64,000 nucleotides of DNA from Apoda limacodes (taxonomy: Eukaryota; Arthropoda; Insecta; Lepidoptera; Limacodidae): contig OX291542.1 of the NCBI GenBank assembly GCA_946406115.1, positions 22,517,321 through 22,581,320 of the forward strand. The letters run 5' to 3'. Positions 34,149 to 43,260 of the stretch are shown in pieces. Under the pieces are notes generated by a model. It was given only the letters and a program-made list of their open reading frames with translations, was not told the DNA's origin and did not search any database. Within the stretch, counting starts at the first letter, position 1. Every line of letters starts with the position of its first letter. The position numbers and the translations under genes were made by a program.

Positions 34149-34545
34149 TATGGCATCTGCATCAGTATTTTAATGTTGTATATAATTTTATAATTCAACT
34201 CAAATGAGTGCTATAGTGTTGTTTTTTTATAATATTGTCACAGTTTTAAAGGCTAAAGTCTTAGACCACACTGCCAAGTCATCAGTATCTTTTATGCGTA
34301 TTACTTATTAATATATATTCTTACATATAATACTCTCATTTACTCTCTCTATGGCATCTGCATCAGTATTTTAATGTTGTATGTAATTTTATAATTCAAC
34401 TCAAATGAGTGCTATAGTGTTGTTTTTTTATAATATCGTCACAGTTTTACAGGCTAAAGTCTTAGACCGCACTGCCAAGTCATCAGTATCTTTAATGCCT
34501 ATTACTTATTAATCTATATTCTTACATATAATACTCTCATTTGTA
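34149..34545 (+). repeat. Tandem duplication, ~201-bp unit x 2
   Basis: The first copy begins 'atggcatctgcatcagtatt' at 34150. The second begins with the same phrase at 34351. Both continue through 'caactcaaatgagtgctata', 'gtgttgtttttttataata', 'gccaagtcatcagtatcttt' and 'tacatataatactctcattt'. By eye about 7 substitutions in ~195 bp and no large indels, so the event is fairly recent. Confidence 0.95.
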
Positions 34546-35078
34546 GTAAACATTTATGTATTGTATTATATGTGTTTAAAAAACATACATATCAACAAAT
34601 ATACGCGCGCTTGCACGAGTTTGAGTTTATTTCCCCGCAATTGTTTGTCTGTTTTAATTTTTTTTTGCTCGTTACAAAATTATAATCATTTAATTTGGTC
34701 TATAAAATAACTGAAACTGATACCAGATATTACTACAGTAGGAACAAACCGAATGAATTGCTAAACAGTTATAACCACAGATCAACATCACATCAACAGT
34801 CAATAAAATAGATATTTCAATTTTACTGTTTTATTTTATGTACTACATACTTCATGTTTATATTGTGTATGCAACTATACGTAATTACAAATTAAAATAC
34901 CCGTGTGATACTAATACCTTTGATAATGCCACAGTTGCATAAATAATAACTATTAACATGTCCGTCTGTTACTTCGTGCATGTTAATTGTGTCATTATCG
35001 TCAATAACGTCATTGTTTTTTGCATTCAGATGCTCTAGGCAAATATTGTTTTTTATTTTCTACTATCTTTTGCATGCG
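34546..35078. other. AT-rich stretch, nothing recognised
   Basis: No supported feature. Confidence 0.45.
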
Positions 35079-35079
35079 T

Positions 35080-35175
35080 TCCCGCCCTCGCTAAATTTGG
35101 TTATACCTACGGCAACTCCTTGACCATAGTAAGAAAGTTTGCCATAGCAAGTTGCAGCTATATGGTAACAAGCAT
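35080..35175 (+). repeat. RTE-like retroposon fragment
   Basis: 'cgccctcgctaaatttggtt' and 'gccatagcaagttgcagcta' are decayed forms of the head of the family. Confidence 0.5.
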
Positions 35176-35495
35176 AGCGGGGCAGATTGACTGTGTAGGT
35201 ACAAATAGCGTTACTTACAGTCAGGCTACAGTCAGGCTCGCTTTAAAGGATATAATGAATTTCAGAACAAAATCAAGACTCAATGCCTTTGCCTTACAAG
35301 GAGGGACATGATGTCGCACAGACTCTTCTCCCTCTTTTTATCTCTCCTTCAGGATTCAAGTCAGACATTATTATTAAGCATCAAATATTTTAGCTTTATA
35401 GTTCGTATTTATCTACACCAAGATCTATACCGAAGCACAGACTACTATATAATACTACCAAAGCTTGAAGTGCCAATTTATATTATATTAGCTTT
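35176..35495. other. Unrecognised stretch
   Basis: Two ORFs (35120-35311, 35308-35559) overlap retroposon sequence and have no motif. Confidence 0.4.
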
Positions 35496-35496
35496 T

Positions 35497-35712
35497 CACA
35501 GCGATTCCACCCACCCTCAATTTGGTTATTGGCGTGGGATTCTTACGTTATCTCCTTAATTATACTAAAAAGTTTGTTATAGCAAGCTATAGCTGCAACT
35601 ATAGTTCGTTAAAGCTCGGTTATAGTTATTCCCGTGGATTTTTTTGGATAATAACTCTCATATGTCCTTCACCCGTACTCAAACTAGTTACGAGCAGAGC
35701 TACTCACGCATT
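35497..35712 (+). mobile_element. RTE-like retroposon tail, copy in tandem pair
   Basis: 'gcgattccacccaccctcaa', 'ttggcgtgggattcttacg', 'tatagcaagctatagctgca' and 'tattcccgtgg'. It ends in 'gcatttataatac', where the next copy starts. Confidence 0.7.
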
Positions 35713-35970
35713 TATAATACTAGCTGTTGCCCGCGGTCTTACCTGCCCTATATTCAGTAAGCGGTGTAGGATTTCCATTACAGTAGAATCAATTTTAGCT
35801 ATTATAAAAAAACCAACTCACACTTCACGTTTTTAAGTAGCCTATGTCCTTTCCCGGGACTCAGACTATCCGTACAATGCCAAATGTCATCTTAATCCGT
35901 ACAATGGTTTAAGTGTGAAGAGATAACAGACAGACAGTCAGACAGAGTTACTATCGCATTTATAATCAAT
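35713..35970 (+). mobile_element. RTE-like retroposon tail, second of tandem pair
   Basis: Starts 'tagctgttgcccgcggtctt', runs through 'aagtagcctatgtcctttcc', 'cgggactcagactatc' and 'gtgaagagataacagacaga', and ends 'cgcatttataat'. It abuts the previous copy head-to-tail. Confidence 0.75.
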
Positions 35971-36063
35971 GCATTTAATGTGTTTCAACACATCTTTTAT
36001 TCAAACATGATGAACGCTACCATATTATGTCACGCTGACGCTTATCACTTTTTTATAATTCCA

Positions 36064-36191
36064 AGGCTGTGTTGCACCAACTGACCTTGACGAGCTGGTT
36101 AATTTTAAAAGAGGTGCCTATGCAAATTTTCAAACAATCTTCTATTTTTGAGGACTAGTTAACTTCAAAATGTGTTTGTGCAACCCAGCCT
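36064..36191. mobile_element. MITE with 'aggctgggttgcac' type inverted ends
   Basis: The left end AGGCTGTGTTGCACCAAC and the reverse complement of the right end AGGCTGGGTTGCACAAAC match at 16 of 18 positions, over 128 bp with no ORF. This end sequence is familiar from abundant lepidopteran MITEs. I could not settle the target duplication or superfamily. Confidence 0.85.
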
Positions 36192-36372
36192 AAATTGTAA
36201 ATAATATGTCCTAATAGTAGAATAATGATAGACGTAAAGTTTTAATAGTCTTTAATAAATACTTTTGCTTTTCTATATAAATTGACGTATATTTAATTAA
36301 AGAACTGACAACAGTATATATTTTTTGGATTATTAAGCTGAAAATTTACTTTGTATGAGACATATTATGAGC

Positions 36373-36450
36373 AAAGTACGTACAGCGCACGCGTCGGTGC
36401 GTCTCAGTACTTTGGTATGAGTGTCTAAGCCACTTATGTTTAGATACACT
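36373..36450. repeat. Two adjacent hairpins
   Basis: AAAGTAC (36374-36380) pairs with GTACTTT (36408-36414), enclosing GCGCAC/GTGCGT. Immediately after, 'gtgtctaa' pairs imperfectly with 'ttagatacac' (36419-36450). GC-rich and isolated. Confidence 0.6.
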
Positions 36451-37395
36451 GTTACAGCGACGGGGTTACGGGGGTCACTCGGGACTAATGTGGTAAGTGA
36501 AAAGTGGCTAAATCATATCATCCATGTGGGTGTATATCCATTATTATCATTTAACCAAAATGTTATATAACATAAATATACAACGTTTACTGACTTTTGC
36601 TCAGTTAAATTCCGCCAAGATCATTAGGCTAAACTGGGCAGTTTGTCAATAAATAGTCTGAATAGGGTACTTTCAGACTAATAATACGGAAAAATAACGA
36701 TGGTATTGGGAATAACAAATGATTGGAAAGCTCTCGGCCGAGACGAACAGTCCCTTGTCGCCAAAAATGGAAGTCGTTAGATGTGCCCACACTCCGGACA
36801 TCCGTCTTGTTGAGTGCTATACGCTAATGGTAACAGTGAGAAATTACCAACGAACTTTTCTAGATTTTTTTTAATAAGGGGTTTTCTTTTTAATCATTCA
36901 TAACGAAAATTTTGTTTGTTGATCAAAACAATTAAAATTAGTGAACTTTTAAAGTTCATAAAGCTCTATGATAAATCTGACAGCAATTGTTTGTGTTTCT
37001 TTTCATCAATGTTTAACTTCTCTTTGAGATAAAAATTTCTTACTTACAATAGTTCCGGTAAATCAAAATTGAAGAACTTGTGTTTGATTTACGTTTTGAG
37101 CCGTAGGGAATCAAAGGATTTTTTTCAGGAGTTGTGTGTGTGTGTGTGTATGTAACTTATTTTAATGAAACTAAGTTCTGCTGGGTTTTTGAGGATATTG
37201 AATTCAAATCTTACAAGTATATAATTTTTTATTTAAAAAATAATATAACAAAGTTATGAGAAGTTGCAACTATTGGGAATTACTTTTTTTTTACATTATG
37301 TCCCATTGGCGATAAATTACAAATTGAAGTAATAATATACCCCCTCTGTCAGTTCTTAAAGGACTGAATTTAAATTTTATTTTAAATTTTTAAAA
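36451..37395. other. AT-rich region, nothing recognised
   Basis: Includes a (GT)n run at 37133-37148. No gene found. Confidence 0.45.
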
Positions 37396-37397
37396 TT

Positions 37398-37757
37398 AAA
37401 TCACCCACCACAAATCAAACATTTCCTACAACATCCAATACAATACCATGCTACCGCCCTCGATGCAAAACATGCCCAACAGTTAATTCCGATACAATCA
37501 TAACATTACCAAACGCTCAAAAAAAGTATCATACAATGTCTAAAGCTACATGCAAAACATCCTGTTGCGTATACATCATCGAATGTCATGACTGTAATTC
37601 ATACTATATAGGAGAAACTATCAATCCATTACATATACGAGTCAACCATCACCGACACACCACAGATTCCATTATAAACTCACCTTTACCTATTCCCACC
37701 CATGCTCATTCCCATAGCAAAAAATTTTCAACCCCCCAATTTCTACCATTAAACTAA
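37398..37757 (+). pseudogene. Penelope-like element, GIY-YIG endonuclease fragment
   Basis: The frame from 37398 is open for ~119 codons to the stop at 37755. It shows PCYRPRCKTCP (the Cys-rich motif that precedes the nuclease in Penelope-like retroelements). Further on come VYIIEC (the GIY strand), CNSYYIGET (the YIG strand) and LHIRVNHHR (the conserved Arg helix). A full element has a reverse transcriptase before this domain. None is visible upstream, where AT-rich sequence starts abruptly at about 37395, so this is a 5'-truncated piece. The C-terminal part after 'HAHSHSKKF' departs from what I expect for the family and stops early. The nuclease would nick target DNA for retrotransposition. 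The ATG-initiated ORF at 37536 covers only its second half. Confidence 0.78.
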
Positions 37758-38370
37758 AGACTTAGGAAAATGCCTATATTTGGGCCATTGGCGCCTATTT
37801 CTGTCCAGGGCTGAATAAAAAGCATTAAATAATAAAACCATCAACAAAATGTGCCATAAATTTAAAATAGAATCTCACGTTATTATTTTATTACACCTAT
37901 GTACATACCTATCACATCTACTGTCATTCATTGTCAACACACACACACACACACATCACATCACATCAACTGTCATTAATAATTTTATTGTAAATAGAAT
38001 ATCCTAATATATTATATAACTTTACTATTAAAGTATTGAAAACGACAAATAAACGTCGAAATATCTACATAATTTTAGTTTTATTCATTTATATACAACA
38101 ACAAAAAATAAAAAGCACAAAAGTGTAAAAATATTGTATTTGAAAATCCTTTAAGAACTAAAAGAAGTTAGTAAGATAGATCAGGGGGAATTGTCTTACT
38201 TGGTCCTATTTTGTCACGGTTAGTGTACTATAAAAAACAAACATCCTTAGTATATTGTCCAAATACATCGACATAGGTCGCGTTTAGTTTACCAACTGCA
38301 AATAAGTTTATAATTGCAAAAAAGAAAGAGTGTGTGTCAGCTCTGACACACGACTGGATTTTATTGCGTA
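37758..38370. other. AT-rich stretch with (AC)n
   Basis: (CA)n at 37937-37954. Otherwise nothing recognised. Confidence 0.45.
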
Positions 38371-38371
38371 G

Positions 38372-38472
38372 GAAGGGACCGCGCGTATGAGCCGATCACA
38401 GGGCGATCGGTTTTTTTTTCTATTAGTATTTTGTTGAAATTCGTGATATCTTTTGAATGGAATGTCCGAAAT
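38372..38472 (+). repeat. Dispersed repeat R6, uninterrupted copy
   Basis: 'gcgcgtatgagccgatcaca', 'attagtatttt', 'aattcgtgat' and 'atcttttgaatggaatgtcc' in order. The same words occur at 49992-50060 and 52142-52163, separated by a 2-kb element. Confidence 0.75.
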
Positions 38473-38508
38473 ACGAAATGATTGATTTGGATAATGATTA
38501 ATACAAAT

Positions 38509-38597
38509 TTTTCTCTCTCTCTCTATCTCTCTCTCTCTCTCTTTTGCTCTGTTTCTCTCTGACTCTGCCTCTCTCTCTTTCTCTCTCTCTCACTCTA
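38509..38597 (+). repeat. CT-rich microsatellite
   Basis: Interrupted (TC)n of about 90 bp with TCTG and TCTA variants. Confidence 0.95.
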
Positions 38598-39160
38598 AAA
38601 AATAATAAATAATAAGCATAGGAAAAGGGCAGTTGCCTAAAAGTTATAGATTGTTAATAGAAAATCTTATCAACCATTTTACTTCATGCAAATGACACCG
38701 TGAACTCACTTTACTCGTATTTGAATATTTAAACGCTTAAATAAATTAAAATGAGTCTAGAATTTTCATTAAACACAGCGTCAAATTAAAGCTGAAATCT
38801 GACACAGTCAAAGCTTTACACTCAATTCTTAGTTCTCTTTGAAATCAAATAAGTATTTACGTACCTATTATTAAAATTGTTGTAAAAGGATAAATTAAGT
38901 ACCTACCTTTAAATATTTTTTGGATGTAAATTAATGACCTGTTTCGGGAAATTCCTGTATAAATTTTTGTAAACTATCTCGACTGTTTTTCGAATACCTA
39001 AAAATCTTTATTTGTGAATACGGGTACATAAATATTAGATTTTGCAAAACATAAAAGAATCACAATATCCTACATCACAGATAGAGTACAAATACATATG
39101 TTGACTTATCTCGATTTATGTAATCTAAATATCCATCTGGTCCAACTAATTGGTGTCGTG
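38598..39160. other. AT-rich stretch, nothing recognised
   Basis: No supported feature. Confidence 0.45.
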
Positions 39161-39164
39161 TGTG

Positions 39165-40600
39165 TCATTTAAGTTGGCAGACTGGGATGGATTGCGAGGA
39201 ATTCATGCATCGTACCCGTAGAGGAAGCTTTGCTTTCGCTTAGAAGATCCTGACGTCTGCGCAACCGCAGTCACTGAGACAATCCTCGCTGGTATGAATT
39301 GTTTTATCCCTATCCTGCGAGTAGTTGCCGGCTTCAAAAAACAATCATGGTATAATAGTTCTTGCAGAGAAGCTAAAATTTAAAGCAAACTACGTATGAG
39401 GCTTGGACCACGACTCTAAATAATAAGAACCCAAATATTTCTGAGTTAAACCGCAAATTAAATTCTGGTTCGAGGATCAGTAAGAAAGCAACAGCCAGAG
39501 CTAAATTCTAATTCATCGGCAAAATAGGTGGGCGACTTGCGAGCTATCCCTCTAGGAGTCGTCGTTACCACCACTGCGAGAGACTGATGGTGACTTGGCC
39601 CATAGTGCTTAAGACTGTTTCGACTGCATATCAATGACATATTGGACATAAATAACATACATTGCTATGCAGATTACAGTATTGGAGACGCTTATTACAC
39701 GGGTCGTGCAAAAATCCCTCGTTCCGATTTGAAGGAAAACCGTGGAAAACTTGTGTCTCAAATCGAGACCACACTTTCCAAGGTCTCTGGGGACAGGAAA
39801 ACTTGGTCCGATTCAACCCTACAAAGACACAACTCTGCTCGTTCACCGCTAAGATAAAGCAGCAACCTCTGCCCCGACGTAAAGTACTGCCTCGCCCATT
39901 CACTGTGGTCACACAATTCCAGAACACTCCCCACTCCATCTCCAAGAGCATTGGGATCCTTGGTGTTGACATCTTCAGCGATGTTCTGTTCAGAGATCAT
40001 TTGCAAGACAAGGTGAAGCTGGCCTCCAAAAAATTTGATGTACCCAACACAGCGAGGCAGTACTTTACGTCGGGGCAGAGGTTGCTGCTTTAAAAGTCGC
40101 AAGTTCGGGCCCATATGGAGTACTGCTGCCATCTCTGGGCAGGTGCAACCGGATACCAGCTTAGCCCTTTTGACTCGGTTCAATGAAAAAGCTGTGAGAA
40201 TTGTCGACGATCACAAACTCACTTGCCTAAGTCTGAGGCTCTCCTTTGCCTCCCTATGTGTGTTCTATCGGTTTGTTCCGAGAAATTGTTCGAAATGATG
40301 CCCGCGGCTACTTTCTACCATCACACCGCTCGCCATTCTTACACTTTAGAATCGAAATTCAGTTTCAGAGAAACTTGTTCCCGCGAACGCTTGGGCTGTG
40401 GAATGAGCTCCCTGCCAAGGTTTTCTGTAAGGATAATTTCAATATCAGGTTCTTCAAAAAAAGAAGTTATTGGATTTTTGAAGTGTCTGCAACGCGTAAG
40501 TGATACCCCTGGTGTTACAAGCGTCCATAGGCTACGGTGACCGCTTACCATCAGGCGGTCCGTAAGCTTGTTTTCCACCTTAGTGGTATATAAAAAAAGA
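39165..40600 (+). pseudogene. LINE family 1, internally deleted copy with RT relic
   Basis: The longest family 1 copy in the window. It begins 'LADWDGLREFM' (39174), the post-endonuclease linker, and runs through '...RWATCELS' to ~39605. It then jumps straight to the RT palm, 'LHINDILD...IHCYADYSIGDA' (39620-39690), so most of the RT finger/palm coding is deleted. The catalytic YADD box reads YADY: the second Asp is Tyr at 39675-39677. Downstream follow 'SIGILGVDI', 'FRDHL', 'KLASKK', 'ARQYF', 'KAVRIVDDHKLT', 'LFREIV' and 'LWNELPAKVF', then the 3'UTR and a short A-run at 40593-40598. Several frameshifts are present. A 41-bp inverted self-copy is inserted at 39855-39895. It could not have coded for active enzyme. 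Confidence 0.88.
39855..39895 (-). repeat. 41-bp inverted insertion, perfect reverse complement of 40052-40092
   Basis: Bases 39855-39895 are an exact reverse complement of 40052-40092 (41/41 by my alignment; the flanking bases on both sides mismatch). The copy at 40052 is in its expected place (encoding ARQYFTSGQRLLL). The 39855 block interrupts the frame after 'FTAK', where other family members go straight on to 'FTVVTQFQNT'-like sequence. The inserted block is therefore the derived one. Confidence 0.92.
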
Positions 40601-40714
40601 ACAGTGGCAATCGGGGCCTGCCGCGGTAAAGCTATTGCATTTATGCAATTATAAAAACAGCTGCTTACGTATTCGTCCGATTTCGCTCTCAGTTGTTGAA
40701 CCAATAACTACAAA

Positions 40715-40790
40715 GGGATATCTGCTCATGAATTTGCTCTGACCTATGGATTCTCTCAGCTAATACTTTCTCACTGAGCAAAATGGCAAT
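40715..40790 (+). mobile_element. LINE family 1, small endonuclease-region fragment
   Basis: 'ggattctctcagctaatact' and 'ttctcactgagc' match the reverse complement of 5084-5115 inside the endonuclease part of the other copy. A separate scrap just past the poly(A) of the preceding LINE. Confidence 0.6.
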
Positions 40791-41370
40791 TTCGATTCAT
40801 GCAAAAATATCGTTAAGATGTTAAATTGCATCAGTATCGTAATAAATTATAGGTCTCACAGCGGAATTTTCAGTAATAGTATAATAGTTTATCATAACGC
40901 TGGCCCTGTTCCTGTATATTATCTAGTTTGTAATAAAGAGTTTTGATGCCTTTAAAGTTTAAATAATTATACCAGTCACGTTAAATTATCGGTAAACTTT
41001 TATGATAACGTCTGCACAATTCACTATTACGTTCTGATTTTTCAACTCGTAATCCCACATAACGTTAATGAAGGCTAAAAACAATAAACTCTTATATATA
41101 TATATATATATATCGTATGTCTTCTGCGAATGAAATTTGGTGACAGACCATGAGTAAAACATGAATATCGTGTTAATTTGACTAGATAATGTAGTTACAA
41201 AGTTACATGATGCGATGTTAACAAGAAGTTTCCTTAAAAACTATGGTGCCGTGTCGTAATAACGTTAGACACCCCTCCATTTTATATATCCTGTCCTTAA
41301 GAATTATCAGAAACAGTTGTGATGAAGTGTTCATATTATTTTTAATCTATACCTTAATTTTCTTACTATT
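40791..41370. other. AT-rich stretch with (TA)n
   Basis: (TA)n at 41092-41113. A 65-codon ORF at 41243-41440 overlaps a SINE head and is not considered real. Confidence 0.45.
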
Positions 41371-41375
41371 AAACT

Positions 41376-41445
41376 GGCTGGCTCAGCGGTTAAATATGGT
41401 ATGTATAACGCCAGAAGTCCTGCGATCGATTCCCACATGAATCAT
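41376..41445 (+). mobile_element. tRNA-derived SINE head
   Basis: A-box-like 'tggctcagcggttaaatat' and B-box-like 'gcgatcgattccc'. No acceptor stem. AT-rich sequence follows. Confidence 0.55.
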
Positions 41446-41516
41446 CAAAAAGAACTGAAGGTTTTTAATCTATAAAACAAATGGTGCTCCATACAAACTA
41501 GTATAATCATACGTAT

Positions 41517-41700
41517 AGTATATGGTATATGGTAATGGCAATGATAATGGTAATAGCAATGAGGATGGTGATCGTTATGACAATGGCAATGGTAAAATGG
41601 TAATGTCGATGGTGATCATAATGGTAATGACGATAGTGATCGTTATGACAATGGCAATGGTAATGTAAATGGTAATGTAAGTGGTTATGGTAATTATCAC
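41517..41700 (+). repeat. Degenerate ATGGTA/ATGGCA hexanucleotide array
   Basis: Roughly 180 bp of imperfect six-base repeats. The longer block 'gtgatcgttatgacaatggc' occurs twice (~41569 and ~41636). This array explains a His/Tyr/Ile-rich minus ORF over 41507-41746. Confidence 0.9.
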
Positions 41701-41770
41701 TATCATTTCCTGATATAAGAACAGTACATGTTCGCATTAACAACACGACTTCTTGTTATTTTTCAAAATG

Positions 41771-41935
41771 CACTCAAATATGTCACAAGACATGTCTTTG
41801 ACATTGTCAAGAAATAATAATGTTTGTTTATTTACTTTTTTGACGTAGTATATTTGACATCTCAATCTGTCATACAATTAAAATCCCATATCCAACCTCC
41901 CTGTACTACTCATAATCGCCATATACTAGAAATAG
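41771..41935 (+). repeat. Dispersed repeat R9, plus-strand partial copy
   Basis: 'cactcaaatatgtcac', 'acatgtctttgacattgtca', 'agaaataataatgtttgttt', 'tttgacgtagtatatttgac' and 'actactcataatcgcc'. It forms a long inverted pair with 42972-43125. Confidence 0.85.
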
Positions 41936-42244
41936 TTATGAGCAGTTAGCGTCTAGTCGCACGCACTCAAACACCGTGCCGAAGGCTACCGAACTGAAAC
42001 GACGTTAGACGATTGTTAGGTTTTTTTCGTTACGGAATTTCTTGATTCGGTCGCCGCGCTCAGAGCCCGTGATAAAATCTATTCAATAGCTTAAAAAAAA
42101 ATATAGATTTAATATCTGGGACGGAATTCAAATCAATGAAAATCATCTTTTCTAAAGTAATTACATCCTACATTACCTTTTTACCCGGCTAACCTAGAAA
42201 AGGTAATGCTTTTTTTTTATTTTGTTGACCGATGTGTACCTAGG
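41936..42244. other. Unrecognised stretch upstream of the Tigger-like element
   Basis: 41950-42080 is CpG-richer ('gtctagtcgcacgcactc', 'cgaaggctaccgaactg'). No ORF. Confidence 0.4.
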
Positions 42245-42525
42245 GTAAACTCACGCAATTAAGTGATAATCCTAATTCCGTGATAGTCTGTTTGGAAGCT
42301 GTGTTTTTGGTAAATAATTAAAAATAAATACTAAATTTGGATAGATTGCAACAAAACTTACACAGTTTAAAGTTAGACAGTGCAGATTGTGACTTGTGGC
42401 TTGGTGTTAGCTAAGGGTAAGTGGTTTTAGTATAATTTCTTATTTTATCAACCCATAAAATTAACGAATTTTTAAGTTTTGAATTGGAGCTATGTCACGG
42501 ATTTAACGTAGGCAAATGTGATTTA

Positions 42526-42745
42526 CGTAAAAAAAAACTGGTTGCCTGTAAAGTCGGTATACGGGCGAAAGTTTTACGTGACAATGATTTTATGTCTGTC
42601 TCTCTCGCTCTTAGGCGGGCGCGTGCCTCTCACTCGCTCTCATTGTGAGCGCATAACGTGAGCGGAGCGTAACGCAGTTTCTTGAAGTGTCACCCGGCAA
42701 ACCAATTTATAAGACGTTGTCACGTCAAAAACTAGGTAAGGAACT
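42526..42745. mobile_element. Probable MITE inside the intron
   Basis: Bounded by 'aagttttacgtgacaa' (42570) and 'ttgtcacgtcaaaaact' (42718-42734), which are near-inverse. Between them is GC-richer sequence with 'gcgcgtgcctctcactcgc' and 'cataacgtgagcggagcg'. I recall this arrangement from moth genomes but see only one copy here. Confidence 0.5.
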
Positions 42746-42814
42746 ATTGATTTTCATGATTTATTAAGTTAATATAAACGTTTACGTCAAGTTAAACAAA
42801 ATTGAAAAATGTAA

Positions 42815-43195
42815 TACCTATAGATTTTTGAAGTGAAAACTTCTTTAGCGGCGTTGTGCACTTTTTTTGGTATGGGTAACAGATGATAAACTCGCGTCAG
42901 GTCACGTGTCCTAATCGTGGAAATTCGTAAGACGGAAACCGTTATGCCACGCCTATTATAATTTATATTTTTAGTATTCGCGATTATGAGTAGTACTAGA
43001 TTGGAAATTGAATTTTAATTCTATGACAGATTGCGATGTCAAATATACTACGTCAAAAAAGTAAATAAACAAACATTATTATTTCTTGACAATGTCAAAG
43101 ACATGTCTAGTGACATATTTGAGTGTTAAGCGCGAATCGTGTGTAAAGGTTTTCACTTCTGCCGGCACTCCCAGAATGCAACTCGTTTTTTTTTT
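42815..43195 (-). repeat. Dispersed repeat R9, long minus-strand copy
   Basis: Minus-strand order: 'gagttgcattctgggagtgc', 'cggcagaagtgaaaac', 'cactcaaatatgtcac', 'tttgacgtagtatatttgac', 'tactactcataatcgcg', 'ataggcgtggcataacggtt', 'aggacacgtgacctgacgcg' and 'gtgcacaacgccgctaaaga'. The same order occurs at 60416-61145 on the plus strand, where the left part is in the first copy and the right part in the second. Confidence 0.85.
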
Positions 43196-43260
43196 TTTTC
43201 CAAAATTGTTGTCACGGAATTAAATGAGTTGCTTCAGTGTTTTATTTTTTTACAGATATA

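Larger units (their letters stand above)
42417..43255 (+). other. Candidate 5'UTR intron of the Tigger-like gene
   Basis: The donor AAGG|GTAAGT (GT at 42417-42418) and the acceptor (pyrimidine tract 'tgttttatttttttacag' ending at 43255) bracket 839 bp. The acceptor lies 5 bp before the ATG at 43261. The intron contains at least two other repeats (42526-42745 and 42815-43195). Inference from consensus only. Confidence 0.45.

Noticed and set aside
39631..40183. Minus-strand ORFs of 113 and 141 codons
   Set aside because: They are antisense to the LINE coding sequence; the sense strand carries the recognisable RT motifs.
41507..41746. His/Tyr/Ile-rich minus ORF
   Set aside because: Translation of the ATGGTA-type hexanucleotide array.
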